A stretch of 64,000 bases of DNA from Caballeronia sp. M1242 (GCF_017220215.1 NZ_CP071131.1:806001-870000); one strand, 5' to 3'. Positions 8,969 to 18,614 are shown, counted from the first letter of the stretch. Translations and numbers: made by a program. The notes: generated by a model from the sequence alone, not told the origin.

Positions 8969-9032
8969 GATGTCCTCGTCCAGCTTCAGGGGCTTTCTGT
9001 GTCACGCGCCGAAGGCCATGACGCGCGCTTCG

Positions 9033-10829
9033 CTATCTGGACGAATGGACGACGTCGATTTTGAAAGCGGCCGCACCGAATGCGACCGGGCACGAGGGCG
9101 CCGCGCTGCCGCACGACGGTACGCCCGCGAACGGCGACGCCGTGAGCGTGCGCCGCGCCGCAGCCGCGTGCTGGCCCTCGGGCGAGAGACTCGCGAAGAC
9201 GGAATCGTGCGTCATGTCGAGCGTGGCGAAGTCGCGCGGCGCGCTGGACACGATCGCGATGAAATTGTTCGCGCCAGCGGGCTCGCCGGCTTGCATCGGC
9301 CAGGCCGGGCGCGGCAGCACGAGACGTTTGTTCGCGCCGATGCGGTTGTCCTCGTCGAGCTCGTTCGGGAACAGTTGCAGGTACTGATTCGCCGGATCGA
9401 CGACGAACACGTAGACATACCCATCGCGATTGCTCGTGATCGAGAAGCGCAGCCGGTCATGCCCGATGACCGCGCGCGGCTGCGGCACCTCCGCCTTCAC
9501 GACGATGGACGGGTCCGCGAGCGACACGATGCGCGCGAATTCATCGGCGGGCGTAAATGGCGCGAGCGCGGGCGCAGCCTGCGCCTCGGAGGCCGCCGCA
9601 ATGACCGCGGACGATGCCGAAGCAGGCGCGGCGACAGCAGGAACCGGCGCGCTCGCAATCTTCGCGGCGCGATCGACAGCGGCGGAAGGCGCGTGCGACA
9701 GCAACTTCGGCACGAAAAAGCCGAGCGCCGCGGCCGCCGTGAGTCCGCATGCCGCGCCGGATATCCAGCCGATGCCCCGTCGCGGCGCCGCCGTCGCGCC
9801 ATGCTTGCCGGCGCTTGCTGCATCCTCGTCTAGTGCAATGCCGAGTTCGGCGGCGAACTGCCGGTCGGTCTGCGGCCGGTTCGCGGGCTGCACGGCGAGC
9901 GCGTGATCGATCGCCTTCAGGAAGCGGTCCGAGTAACGCCCGGCGGCGAGCTTGGCGAGCGGCTGATAGCTGTCCTTCACCATTCGCCCGACGGACGGCG
10001 GCGGCGTTCTCCCGACGATCGCGAAGTAGACGAGCGCGGCGAGCGCGTAGTGATCGGTCCACGGTCCTTGTCTAAGCGACGGCACTTCGGCGTACTGTTC
10101 GATCGGCGCATACCCCGGCTTGAGGATCACGGTGAGCGCCTGCGTCATGTCGCCGATCACGCGCCGCGCCGCGCCGAAATCCAGCAGCACCGGCCGGTGA
10201 CTCTCTTCCAGGAGGATGATGTTGTCCGGCGCGACATCGCGATGAAAGCAGTTGGCCGCATGCAGGACGGCGAGCGCGTCGACGAGCGGCGTGAGCAGCG
10301 CGCGCAGCCAGGCTTCGTCGGGCGGCTTCTGCATGCTCTTGAGCGCGTCCCGGAGCGTCACGCCCTTGTAGTACGGCATCACCATGTAGGCGGTGCCGTT
10401 GGCTTCCCAGAAGCGATACACCTTCACGAGCGACTGATGATCGAAGCGCGCGAGCAGCCTCGCTTCGTCGTTGATGAAGCTCTTGAGCCCGGCGCGGAAC
10501 GTGCTCTCGTAGCGCGCCGAACGGACCTGCACCTGCGTCGTGCCGACGCGCGCGGCAAGCGCCGACGGCATGTATTCCTTGAGCGCGACATGGCGGTCGA
10601 GCGAGGTATCGAAAGCCAGATAGACGATTCCGAAGCCGCCTTCGCCGATCAGCCCGACGATCTCGAACTCGCCGAGCCGCGTGCCCGGCGGCAGAACGTT
10701 GTGCGCGGCGGCTCGTTCGGGCGCAACCGGCGCGCCCTGCGTCCCGAAACCGCTGACGATCACCGTCCGGTCGGCTTCGCCGTGGTCTTGGGTCGGGCCA
10801 TCTTCGCGGTCGTCGTCGCTCGCGTTCAT
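9033..10829 (-). CDS. ppkA: T6SS serine/threonine protein kinase with C-terminal DUF4384-like domain
   Basis: A 598-residue kinase. It shows a glycine loop GLIGEGGFGIVY, catalytic Lys in VALKEYMP, the HRD-type loop CFHRDVAPDN, DFG in LLDFGAAR and an APE-like GYAPIEQY. A single membrane segment (about 355-380, ISGAACGLTAAAALGFF) separates the cytosolic kinase from a periplasmic tail. The tail carries a DUF4384-like beta domain (YVYVFVVDPANQYLQLFPN). PpkA phosphorylates Fha/TagH to activate T6SS assembly. The start overlaps the tagF stop by 4 bases, so production is coupled to the antagonist TagF. The periplasmic tail differs from the von Willebrand tail of Pseudomonas PpkA, suggesting another input signal. 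Confidence 0.9.
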   Translation of the reverse strand: MNASDDDREDGPTQDHGEADRTVIVSGFGTQGAPVAPERAAAHNVLPPGTRLGEFEIVGLIGEGGFGIVYLAFDTSLDRHVALKEYMPSALAARVGTTQVQVRSARYESTFRAGLKSFINDEARLLARFDHQSLVKVYRFWEANGTAYMVMPYYKGVTLRDALKSMQKPPDEAWLRALLTPLVDALAVLHAANCFHRDVAPDNIILLEESHRPVLLDFGAARRVIGDMTQALTVILKPGYAPIEQYAEVPSLRQGPWTDHYALAALVYFAIVGRTPPPSVGRMVKDSYQPLAKLAAGRYSDRFLKAIDHALAVQPANRPQTDRQFAAELGIALDEDAASAGKHGATAAPRRGIGWISGAACGLTAAAALGFFVPKLLSHAPSAAVDRAAKIASAPVPAVAAPASASSAVIAAASEAQAAPALAPFTPADEFARIVSLADPSIVVKAEVPQPRAVIGHDRLRFSITSNRDGYVYVFVVDPANQYLQLFPNELDEDNRIGANKRLVLPRPAWPMQAGEPAGANNFIAIVSSAPRDFATLDMTHDSVFASLSPEGQHAAAARRTLTASPFAGVPSCGSAAPSCPVAFGAAAFKIDVVHSSR

Positions 10830-11572
10830 GATCCGCAATCCCGCAACAAGGTGGTGAAGAGCGCCGTGTCCGGCAGACCGTACACGGGCCACAGGATGAA
10901 CGGGCGCGGCGCGCGCTCCAGCCCATCGGCGGCGCTCGCGGCCTGCGCCGAGGTCCATATGCTCATGCCGTAGACCTCGCTTTGCCACGCCGGCGCAAAG
11001 CTGCGCGCGATGGTTTCGGGCAGCGCCTCGGGCGATGGCACGACCCACGGCGCGTCGAGCACGGCGGCGCGCGTCGCGGCGCACGGCGACGACGGCGCCG
11101 GCACGGGCAGCGCGGCGAGTTGCTCGTCGAGGCGCTCGATGCTGTGGTCGCAATCCAGCGCGACGAGCGCGACGCTCTCGATCGCGGAGAGCCATCGCCA
11201 CAAAGCGGCGATCTCGTTTCCCGTGGCTGGCGCGCACGGCAACGCCGCCGCGATAGTCAGCGGAAAATGCCGTCCGACGCGGTCCACCGACGCCATCACG
11301 ACGCCCGTCCAGCACGAGGCGAGCGTCGGCGCGATCGCACCGGGCATCGCGAAGAAGCGCCAGACGGGGCACGTGAGATAGAGCGAAAGCCAGTCCGCGC
11401 CGAGCGCGTGCTGCGTTTCGGCGACGCGCTGCGCGAGCCATGCGTCCCACGGCGCGACGAAGGCGTCGGAGAGCCGCCGCGCGGCGAAGTCGCCGAGGGA
11501 GGGCAACTTGCCGTACCAGCCGGCGATAGCTGCGCCCCCGTCGCCCGGCGTGACGCCGTGATCGTCGCTCAT
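10826..11572 (-). CDS. tagF: T6SS regulator TagF (DUF2094)
   Basis: A 248-residue protein with the N-terminal hallmark GWYGKLPSLGDFAARRL, typical of TagF/ImpM, followed by WLSLYLTCPVWRFFAMPG and a GVVMASVDRVGRHFPLTIAA stretch. TagF represses T6SS post-translationally, commonly by binding the Fha protein or occupying assembly partners. It overlaps tssM by 4 bases upstream and ppkA by 4 bases downstream. The long frame continuing upstream is tssM sequence out of frame; the true start is the ATG at 11570-11572. Confidence 0.9.
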   Translation of the reverse strand: MSDDHGVTPGDGGAAIAGWYGKLPSLGDFAARRLSDAFVAPWDAWLAQRVAETQHALGADWLSLYLTCPVWRFFAMPGAIAPTLASCWTGVVMASVDRVGRHFPLTIAAALPCAPATGNEIAALWRWLSAIESVALVALDCDHSIERLDEQLAALPVPAPSSPCAATRAAVLDAPWVVPSPEALPETIARSFAPAWQSEVYGMSIWTSAQAASAADGLERAPRPFILWPVYGLPDTALFTTLLRDCGS

Positions 11573-14500
11573 AGGCGTTCCGGACAGGAGAACTTGCGCA
11601 GATCCGCGAGCCGGAACGGATTCTCGACGCTGCTTGCTGTCACTTCGAAGCGCGCCTTGCGGCCCTCCACGTCGAAGGTCACGATGAAGCGCTCGGGCTG
11701 ACTGGTCGGCTCTACGTCGAGCCGGTCGAACATGCGAAAGAGCGCCCACGGGCCTTCGAACACCACGTTGCTCGCGCTGCTCGAGGGCGGCGGCGTCAGT
11801 TGCAGGCTCACGCGTTGGGAGCCGCGCGCGCCGGGCCACTGGATCGTCGTCGCGATCTGCGGGCCGTGCGCGTAGGTGAGCACCTGCCCGTCGACATCGA
11901 GCGTGAAGGAGAGAATCGTCGGGTCCATGTCGAGCGGCTTGAACTTCAGCGTGAGCGCGGGCGTCTTGCCCCCCGCGGCGAAGAACACGCCGCGGATGGT
12001 CGCGGCGCGCTCGAACTGCGCAAGCCCGGCAGGGCTGATCTGCGTCGCCGACGAATCCGATTTCTTGAACGCCCAAGGCTTCGCGGAGACATCGACTTCC
12101 GGCGCCAGGTTCTTCTGGAAGAAGTCGTCGAACTTGCCGCCCGGCGCGAACAGCGTGCCGAAATCTTCAGGCAGCACGTCGCGCGCAGAAGCGGGGTTGA
12201 ACGGATAACGCCCGCCCACCGCCCGCACGCAGTACGCCGAGATCGACTCCTTGAGGTCGTCCGTCATGTTGGCGCGCCGCACCCGCTGCGTTTGCGCGGC
12301 GCCCTGGCTGCCGAGGTCGAGCAGCGCGGTGCGGATCGGCTCGGGCATGCGCGCCGCCTGCGTGCGCAGCTTCGCCGGCGCGTCCGAGGGCGGCGGCGCG
12401 GTTTTTTGCTGCAGGGCTTCGTCGGTCGCGCTCAGGTACGTGTACATGTCGTTGATCGACGCGAGCATCTGCGCGACGGGCGCGGGCTGACCCGCGCCGG
12501 GGCTCGTCACCAACGCGCGCAGTCCGCTGAAACGATCGTCGACGATGCTCTCCAGACGCGTGCCCGGCGCGACCGGCGCGATGCGCGTCGGGTCCGGCCC
12601 GCCGATGACCTTCAGCAGTTGCTCGCGCGCCGCGCTGATCTTGTCGGTGGCTCGGTCGACGACCGTCGTTTCGCTGTCCGGTTTAGCAGCGAGCGTGGTC
12701 TCGCGCGACGCGGCCTTGACGAGCATCGCGAGCGGCGAATCCGGTGCGGACAGGATACGTGCGATCTGCACCGACTGAGTCAGGTTGTCCGCACGCACGA
12801 TCCGCACGTCGTTCAGGAAGTCGGTCCACGCGCGCGCATAGTCCTGCAGATAGAGCAGCCGCACGTCTTCCGTCAGACGCTGCATCGCCGCGGGATCGCC
12901 ACGCGGCAGGCCCGTCTGGTCGCGAATGCCGAGCACCCACGGCTCTTCGGCGGCGAGTTGCGCCGACACCTGATCGACGGCCTTGAGAAACGCCTTGTGA
13001 TAGCCGTCGAACGAATACAGGCCGGGCACTCCGCTCGTCAACGGCTTGCCGCTCGCGCGCACGAACACGAGGGACGCGTTCGGGCCGCCCGCGCGCGCCA
13101 CGGTGAATTCCGGGAAGTCCGCGCCGACGCCTTGCTGTTTCACGCGCCCGTACACGCGCTGCGCGAGCGTGCTGGTGGCGAGCATCGCCCGGACGTGGGC
13201 GACGAGGCGGTCGTCGAATGGCAAGTTCGGATGCACCACGCCGCGCGCGAACAGCGTGTCCAGATGCGCGGCGAGCGCGACGCGCTCCTCATTGCTGACT
13301 TCGCGCGGCAAGCCGCTGTCCCAGTCGGTGACGATCCATGTCTTGAGCGCGTCGGCATCCTGATGATCGGGCTGGTTCATCATCAGATACGCCTTGAGCG
13401 ATTCGTACGCGTAACCCGCATTCGACGCATTCGCCCCGCGCGCCTGTTCCTCGATGCGCGCCGCGAGCTTCGGCAGGAACAGATCGTCGAGCAGGCGCCG
13501 ATAGGCGTCGTTCGCGGCGGCGTCGAGCTTGGCGCCTTGCCACAGGCCGAGGCGCATCGCGAGCGGCGGATGAGCGGCATCGACCTGCGGAGTCGACGCG
13601 AGATTGCGCACGGCCGAGAGCAGCGGCAGCAGGGCGACGACACTCGCGTTCGCCGCGGTCGTGCCCGCCGCCGCCTGTTTCGCGAGCTGCGCGGTCTGCT
13701 CCACGCCCGCCACGTAGGAACGGTTGCGCAGATAGCTCGTGCCCCACAGCACGAGCATGCACGCGCTCACCGCCGCGATCGACGCGTAGGCTGAAAGCCT
13801 CCGCAGATGCCGCCGCCGCGCCCATTGCAGGTTCGACCCGGCGAGGCCCTGCTCCGCGAACACGACCTGCGTCAGCAGCCGTTCGAGAAAGAAGCTGCGC
13901 CCGCTCGCGGTTCGCGCCGGCGGCACGCTGCGGTCAATGCCGAACGCGCGCGAGAGCGATCCCATCACGCGGTCGATGGGCGTGCCTTCTTGTGTGCCGC
14001 TCGTGAAATAGACCCCGCGCACGAGCGGAATGTCGTCGTGCTTCGACTGCACGAAGGTCGCGCGCAATGCCTCCGCGAGCAGCGGCTTCAACGCGGCGAA
14101 CTGCTGCGGAAATCCGATGATGGCGGCGCGCTGCGCAAGGCCGGTCTCGGCGTTCATGCGCTCGGGCAGGCGCGCGACGAGCCGTGCTTCGAGCGCGTCG
14201 AGCTCGGCGTCCACGCGCGCGGCGAATTCGGCTTCGCTTAGCGGGCGCTTCGGATCGTACGGAAAGGTGAAGCCGAAGACCTGCGCGCGCTCCTCTTTCG
14301 ACATGTCCGCGAAAAATTCGCTGAAGCCCGCGAGCAGGTCCGTCTTGGTGACGAGCACGTAGACCGGAAAGCGCGTGCGGAACGCCTGCATCAGCTCGCG
14401 CATGCGCGCGCGCAGCGTCGCCGCCGCTTCTTCGATGCCCGCCGGCGACGCGCCAAGCAGGTCGGGCACGGCGAGCGTCAGCAGCACGCCGTTGATCGGC

Positions 14501-15195
14501 TGGCGCGGACGCGTCTTGCGCAAGAGCGCGAGGAAGCCTTGCCACGCGGCCTGATCCGTTTCGCGGTCGCCTTCGTGCGTGGTGTAGCGGCCGGCGGTGT
14601 CGATCAATACGGCGTCGTCGGTGAACCACCAGTCGCAATTTCGCGTGCCGCCGACGCCGCGAATCTTGTCGGTGCCGAAGCGTTCGGCGAGCGGAAAGCG
14701 CAGGCCCGAATGCACGAGCGCCGTGGTCTTGCCCGCGCCCGGCGCGCCGATGAACATGTACCACGGCAACTGGTACAGATACTGTTTGCCCGAGAGCGTG
14801 ATCAGGTCGCGCCAGCCCGGTTTTCTCCCCGACGCGGCGATGCGGGCGTCGCGCAGCGCGGCGATCGCTTCGTCGAAGCGTTTTGCGAGTGTCGCGACTT
14901 CCGCTTCGCCGGGCGTGGGCGCGGCGGCGGCTCGCGCCATGTTAGGAGGCGCGGCCAGTCCGGCGCACAAGGCAGCCTGCGTGCGCCGCGCGCGCCACGC
15001 GACCCACGCATGCCGCAAGACGAGCAGCAGGACGACGCAGCCCATCGCGATGAAGCGCGCCTCGCGGGCTTCGAGCGGATATTTGCCGGCAATCGACACG
15101 AGCGGCCCGGCGATCCATATCACGCTCGAAACGAACAACAATCCGACGACGAGCAGCAGGAGCGGATGAAAGATGATCTTGAGCAGCGTTTTCAT
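11569..15195 (-). CDS. tssM: T6SS membrane complex protein TssM (IcmF)
   Basis: A 1208-residue IcmF-family protein of normal length. Two N-terminal membrane segments (about 10-33 and 48-66) precede a cytosolic NTPase domain with an intact Walker A, GAPGAGKT (150-157). A third membrane segment lies near 470 (YASIAAVSACMLVLWGT), and a large periplasmic domain follows. With TssL and TssJ it forms the trans-envelope channel. It is 2 bases from tssL and overlaps tagF by 4. The intact Walker A suggests ATP binding is retained, unlike some TssM proteins. Confidence 0.97.
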   Translation of the reverse strand: MKTLLKIIFHPLLLLVVGLLFVSSVIWIAGPLVSIAGKYPLEAREARFIAMGCVVLLLVLRHAWVAWRARRTQAALCAGLAAPPNMARAAAAPTPGEAEVATLAKRFDEAIAALRDARIAASGRKPGWRDLITLSGKQYLYQLPWYMFIGAPGAGKTTALVHSGLRFPLAERFGTDKIRGVGGTRNCDWWFTDDAVLIDTAGRYTTHEGDRETDQAAWQGFLALLRKTRPRQPINGVLLTLAVPDLLGASPAGIEEAAATLRARMRELMQAFRTRFPVYVLVTKTDLLAGFSEFFADMSKEERAQVFGFTFPYDPKRPLSEAEFAARVDAELDALEARLVARLPERMNAETGLAQRAAIIGFPQQFAALKPLLAEALRATFVQSKHDDIPLVRGVYFTSGTQEGTPIDRVMGSLSRAFGIDRSVPPARTASGRSFFLERLLTQVVFAEQGLAGSNLQWARRRHLRRLSAYASIAAVSACMLVLWGTSYLRNRSYVAGVEQTAQLAKQAAAGTTAANASVVALLPLLSAVRNLASTPQVDAAHPPLAMRLGLWQGAKLDAAANDAYRRLLDDLFLPKLAARIEEQARGANASNAGYAYESLKAYLMMNQPDHQDADALKTWIVTDWDSGLPREVSNEERVALAAHLDTLFARGVVHPNLPFDDRLVAHVRAMLATSTLAQRVYGRVKQQGVGADFPEFTVARAGGPNASLVFVRASGKPLTSGVPGLYSFDGYHKAFLKAVDQVSAQLAAEEPWVLGIRDQTGLPRGDPAAMQRLTEDVRLLYLQDYARAWTDFLNDVRIVRADNLTQSVQIARILSAPDSPLAMLVKAASRETTLAAKPDSETTVVDRATDKISAAREQLLKVIGGPDPTRIAPVAPGTRLESIVDDRFSGLRALVTSPGAGQPAPVAQMLASINDMYTYLSATDEALQQKTAPPPSDAPAKLRTQAARMPEPIRTALLDLGSQGAAQTQRVRRANMTDDLKESISAYCVRAVGGRYPFNPASARDVLPEDFGTLFAPGGKFDDFFQKNLAPEVDVSAKPWAFKKSDSSATQISPAGLAQFERAATIRGVFFAAGGKTPALTLKFKPLDMDPTILSFTLDVDGQVLTYAHGPQIATTIQWPGARGSQRVSLQLTPPPSSSASNVVFEGPWALFRMFDRLDVEPTSQPERFIVTFDVEGRKARFEVTASSVENPFRLADLRKFSCPERL

Positions 15196-15197
15196 GT

Positions 15198-16505
15198 TCA
15201 GGACCCGGGCTTCGCGAACAGGGTGATTTCCACGCGCCGGTTGCGCGCGCGGCCGGCGGGCGAGTCGTTCGGCGCGACGGGATCGGCTTCGCCCTTGCCC
15301 TCGGCCTTCAGGCGCGCGGCGGGCACCGTGGCCGCGATCAGGTCGCGCACGTTCGCGGCGCGCTCCTGCGACAGTTCCCAGTTCGATGGATAACGCGCCG
15401 AGCGAATCGGCCGGTCGTCGGTGTGGCCGGTGACGAGCACGTTGCCCGGCACTGCCGCGAGCGCCGCCGCGATCCGCGCGATGAGCGGACGCACTTGTTC
15501 CGACACTTCTGCGCTGCCGGCCCTGAAGACGTTGTCGCCGTGCAGCGTGATGACCGAGCGGTCGACGCGGTCATCGACGGCGAGCTGGCCGTCGCGAATT
15601 TCCTGCGCGAGAAATTCGGCGAGACGCGGCCGCGCCGCCGGCGCGACGACGAGCGGCCGTTGCGCGCCCGCGCGGATCGACGCGAGCGTGTCGAACACGG
15701 GATCGGACAATTGCCCGAGGCGGAAGCTCATTGTCAGAAAGGCGAGCGTGAGCACCAGCAGCGCCAACGCGCCGACGACCCACACCGGCAGCACGTCGGT
15801 GGTGCGCCGCCGAGTCATCGCCACGCCTTGCCAGTGCGGCGAGAGCGCGCGCTCCGGCTCGCCGCGCTCCTTGCGGATCAGTTGATGAAGCCGTGCGCGG
15901 ATCGCATCGAGCGCCTGCCGGCCTTGCGCCGCGACGCGGTAGCGGCCCTCGAAGCCGAGCGCGAGCACCATGCTCGCCAGTTCGAGCAGATGCAGATGCT
16001 GCCGGGGATTTTGTGCGATCCGCGCGAGCAACTGGAACACCTTCTCGCCGCCCCACGCCTCGTTGTGGAACGTGACCAGCAGGCTTTGACGCGCCCACAC
16101 GCCCGCGCCCCACGGCGTGCACGACGCGGCTTCGTCGAGCATGGTACAGACGATGTAGCGCGCCGCCGTGACCTGTTCCTGCGCGATGCCGTTCACGCGC
16201 GCCTGCGCTTCGAAGCGGCGCACGCACGCCGCGAGCGAATCTCGCAGGGCGGCGGGATCGGCGCAGGCGCTCATCGCGCGAATGCGCGGCGCGAGCTGCA
16301 AGAGCGGCGCGCACGCGGCGACCAGCGGATTGACCGCGCCACCCTGCGCAAAGGCGGTATCCAAGGCAAGCGCGTTAGCATCGGGCGACGCCGCGCCGGA
16401 CGTGAACGGTCCCTGCGTGCTCCCGGTGCGGCGGCGCGCGCCGGGATTGGGCTTGATCATCGTCTGCTCGGATTCGAATCCGGCGAAGGGATTGTCGTTC
16501 GTCAT
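15198..16505 (-). CDS. tssL: T6SS membrane protein TssL with OmpA-like peptidoglycan-binding domain
   Basis: A 435-residue fused TssL. The N-terminal DotU domain has a typical core (ARYIVCTMLDEAA, then LLVTFHNEAWGGEKVF). A single membrane segment lies near 240-262 (VVGALALLVLTLAFLT). A C-terminal OmpA-like domain (GNVLVTGHTDDRPI, NWELSQERAANV, GRARNRRVEI) should bind peptidoglycan and anchor the complex. Many TssL proteins rely on a separate anchor, so this is the self-anchoring type. It sits between tssK and tssM. Confidence 0.97.
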   Translation of the reverse strand: MTNDNPFAGFESEQTMIKPNPGARRRTGSTQGPFTSGAASPDANALALDTAFAQGGAVNPLVAACAPLLQLAPRIRAMSACADPAALRDSLAACVRRFEAQARVNGIAQEQVTAARYIVCTMLDEAASCTPWGAGVWARQSLLVTFHNEAWGGEKVFQLLARIAQNPRQHLHLLELASMVLALGFEGRYRVAAQGRQALDAIRARLHQLIRKERGEPERALSPHWQGVAMTRRRTTDVLPVWVVGALALLVLTLAFLTMSFRLGQLSDPVFDTLASIRAGAQRPLVVAPAARPRLAEFLAQEIRDGQLAVDDRVDRSVITLHGDNVFRAGSAEVSEQVRPLIARIAAALAAVPGNVLVTGHTDDRPIRSARYPSNWELSQERAANVRDLIAATVPAARLKAEGKGEADPVAPNDSPAGRARNRRVEITLFAKPGS

Positions 16506-16526
16506 GTCGTCGAGATGCCTGAATGA

Positions 16527-17876
16527 TCAGTGGCGGATGGCCCAGCACTCCAGTTCGAGCGCCGGAAACTCGCCCGCGATGTACATCGCGAGGTTGCCGG
16601 TTTGCTCCAGCTCCTTCCACAGCTCGCCGCCGCGATCCAGTTCGAAGTACGAATAACCCGCGTGAAATGGAATCTGGCGCGGCGCGACGGGCATCGCACG
16701 CAATTCGATGCCCGGCAGCGCGAGATTCACGAGATCGCGCAGCTTTTCGGCGGGCGCCACCTTGACCTGGGTCGGGAACCGCGTGCGCAGCGCTTCGCCC
16801 GGCATCTGCGCGCTCGCGGCGAGTACGAATGCGGCGCTGCGCACCAGTTCGAGATCATTGATGACGGCGACGCGCACGCCCGGCTTCCTGCTCTGCAAGT
16901 CGATTGCGATGGCGTTCGGCTCCGGCACTTGCGCGAGCAGTTGCCGCACGTCGCGCATGAGCGGTTCGAAGGAACTGGCGAGATCATCGTGCCGATACGG
17001 CGGATAGGCGAGCACGCGGCGGCGTTCGTCGAACGCGGCGAGATCGCCTGCGAGCGCGAGCGTGATCTCATACAGGCGCTCGGGATGCAGGAGCGGCACC
17101 TGCAGCAGATGCGCGAACTGCGGCTCGAAGCGGTTCAGCGTCTGCAGCAAGAGGAAGTCTGCGATTTCAGAGACGCCGCCGCGCCCCGGGTTCGCAATAT
17201 GCCGCGCGAGCCGGTCCGCATGCTGATGCAAAAGGCCCGCGATTTCCTGCGCGTGGCTCAGCAGGCGCGCGTCGGCGAGCGCGTGGAGCATCGGCGGGAC
17301 ATAGTTCGCGTCGAGCATCACGCGGTTGTCCGCGCGACGCTCCAGCACGCGCGCGATGCCGATGGTCGCGAAGGCGTCCGTCGCGTCGCGCGCGAGCATG
17401 AGCCGCAGGTTCGGCGCGCCGACGCGCATCTCGGCGACGCGGTCGGTGCTCGTCGTGACATCGGCGACGGCGGTGTCGGTCGTGCGGTAGCGAAGCGCGC
17501 CGGCGTAACCGTCGGTCGCGGGCGCTGCGCCGTCCGGGTCGAACGCCTTCGCGCCGGCGCGCTCCAGCGGCAGCGCGAGCAGCACGGTTTCGTCGCGCGT
17601 GCCGGCGGGGATGTCGAGCGGCGGCGGCGCGGGGAAGTCGTCGGGAAAGGAGAACGCCGTGCCGTCGGGGAGGACGCCGAACCCCTGCGCGAGCGCGATC
17701 TTGCCGAGCCCGAGCGCGATGTCGTCGAGCATGAGCGACGCCCAGCCCCACGACCATGCTTCGGTCGCGCGCGCGTGCGAGCGCACGAGGTGCTCGATGA
17801 AGCGGTCGTGCTGCTGGAAATGCTGCGGTTCGAGAAACAGCCCCTCGGACCAGATCGTGCGTTGGTGCCAGGTCAT
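16527..17876 (-). CDS. tssK: T6SS baseplate-membrane connector TssK
   Basis: A 449-residue TssK of standard length, starting with the family signature WHQRTIWSEGLFLEPQHFQQHDR and continuing with the usual WSWGWASLMLDD and an LAYPPYRHDDL region. TssK trimers link the baseplate (TssEFG) to TssL/TssM at the inner membrane. It is 21 bases upstream of tssL. A separate motif-type promoter is visible 73 bases before its ATG, in the 120-base gap after tssJ. Confidence 0.97.
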   Translation of the reverse strand: MTWHQRTIWSEGLFLEPQHFQQHDRFIEHLVRSHARATEAWSWGWASLMLDDIALGLGKIALAQGFGVLPDGTAFSFPDDFPAPPPLDIPAGTRDETVLLALPLERAGAKAFDPDGAAPATDGYAGALRYRTTDTAVADVTTSTDRVAEMRVGAPNLRLMLARDATDAFATIGIARVLERRADNRVMLDANYVPPMLHALADARLLSHAQEIAGLLHQHADRLARHIANPGRGGVSEIADFLLLQTLNRFEPQFAHLLQVPLLHPERLYEITLALAGDLAAFDERRRVLAYPPYRHDDLASSFEPLMRDVRQLLAQVPEPNAIAIDLQSRKPGVRVAVINDLELVRSAAFVLAASAQMPGEALRTRFPTQVKVAPAEKLRDLVNLALPGIELRAMPVAPRQIPFHAGYSYFELDRGGELWKELEQTGNLAMYIAGEFPALELECWAIRH

Positions 17877-17949
17877 GGTGGCCTTGTGCGCTCTGCTTGT
17901 TTGCCTGACGCTCGCGCATTGCCGACGACGATGCGAGCGCTCCGCTCAT

Positions 17950-17976
17950 AGAACGATCTGGCGCCCGGATTTTTGG
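17950..17976 (-). promoter_or_regulatory. Putative ECF-like promoter for tssK
   Basis: Read on the minus strand: CCAAAAAT (17976-17969), a 13-base spacer, then CGTTCT (17955-17950), 73 bases before the tssK ATG. The first box departs more from the group than the others (CC instead of TTC/TTG), so this is a weaker member. It lies in the 120-base gap between tssJ and tssK. Confidence 0.4.
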
Positions 17977-17996
17977 AAAGCGCCGCGCCGACGCAT

Positions 17997-18533
17997 TCAC
18001 TTCGCCTTCTTCTTCGATGCCGGCGGCGCGGGAGCGGGCTGCGCCGTGATCGACACGTCGGCGGTGTCGATGCGCACGCTCATGATCGTCGTCTGGTTCG
18101 GTGGCACCGGCGCGGTGGCCCGCCAGCGCGCGCGTTCGATATCGCGATAGGCGGCCACCACCGCGATGAACTTCGTGCCCGGCTGCGCGAGCTGCTCGAC
18201 GCTCTGCTTCTCGCCGGGCTTTAGCAGGAACTCGTTCTTGGCATTGAGATCCGCGCCGAGGGTCGCCTGATCCTTGCCGTAGAGCGTGAAGAAGTCGGCG
18301 CTGTCGAAGGAGGAGGTCGCTTTCAGTTCGTACACCCGAACGAGAACGGGCGACGGACGCCCGCTGTGATCCGGATTGACCTTGTCGATGGCGTTTACGT
18401 CGATGTGCACGATCGTCGGCGGCGGGGGCGCGGGCGGCGGCGACTTGCAGGCCGCGACGGCAAGCGTTCCCGTCACGACCACGAGCGCGGCAGCGAAGCG
18501 CATGAAGGAAGATTTCGGCTCGATGTTTTGCAT
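17997..18533 (-). CDS. tssJ: T6SS outer-membrane lipoprotein TssJ
   Basis: A 178-residue lipoprotein. The signal peptide MRFAAALVVVTGT ends in lipobox LAVAAC, with the lipidated Cys at residue 29, followed by Pro-rich KSPPPAPPPP. The body has the TssJ beta-sandwich features (VDVNAIDKVNPDHSGRPSPV, LVRVYELKATSSFDSADFF). TssJ holds TssM to the outer membrane. I use the ATG at 18533, close behind the motif promoter; an internal ATG at 18503 would give a tidier signal peptide, and neither has a strong ribosome site. Confidence 0.95.
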   Translation of the reverse strand: MQNIEPKSSFMRFAAALVVVTGTLAVAACKSPPPAPPPPTIVHIDVNAIDKVNPDHSGRPSPVLVRVYELKATSSFDSADFFTLYGKDQATLGADLNAKNEFLLKPGEKQSVEQLAQPGTKFIAVVAAYRDIERARWRATAPVPPNQTTIMSVRIDTADVSITAQPAPAPPASKKKAK

Positions 18534-18563
18534 GATGCGCCCGTATGCCCGCCAACACAGCAG

Positions 18564-18592
18564 CAGACGAACCACGTCCGTGCATTTTTCAA
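18564..18592 (-). promoter_or_regulatory. Putative ECF-like promoter for tssJ
   Basis: Read on the minus strand: TTGAAAAA (18592-18585), a 15-base spacer, CGTCTG (18569-18564), about 30 bases before the tssJ start. It is back-to-back with the CHAT promoter, and the two first boxes overlap. Confidence 0.5.
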
Positions 18593-18614
18593 ACCGGCCG
18601 AGGTGGTTCGTCTA
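18588..18614 (+). promoter_or_regulatory. Putative ECF-like promoter for the CHAT-TPS-tssABC unit
   Basis: TTCAAACC (18588-18595), a 13-base spacer, CGTCTA (18609-18614), 66 bases before the GTG start. Both boxes are identical to those before the 161-aa orphan gene. The region also carries an 11-base perfect inverted repeat (18565-18575 with 18603-18613, GTGGTTCGTCT on the plus strand) spanning both divergent promoters. Confidence 0.55.
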
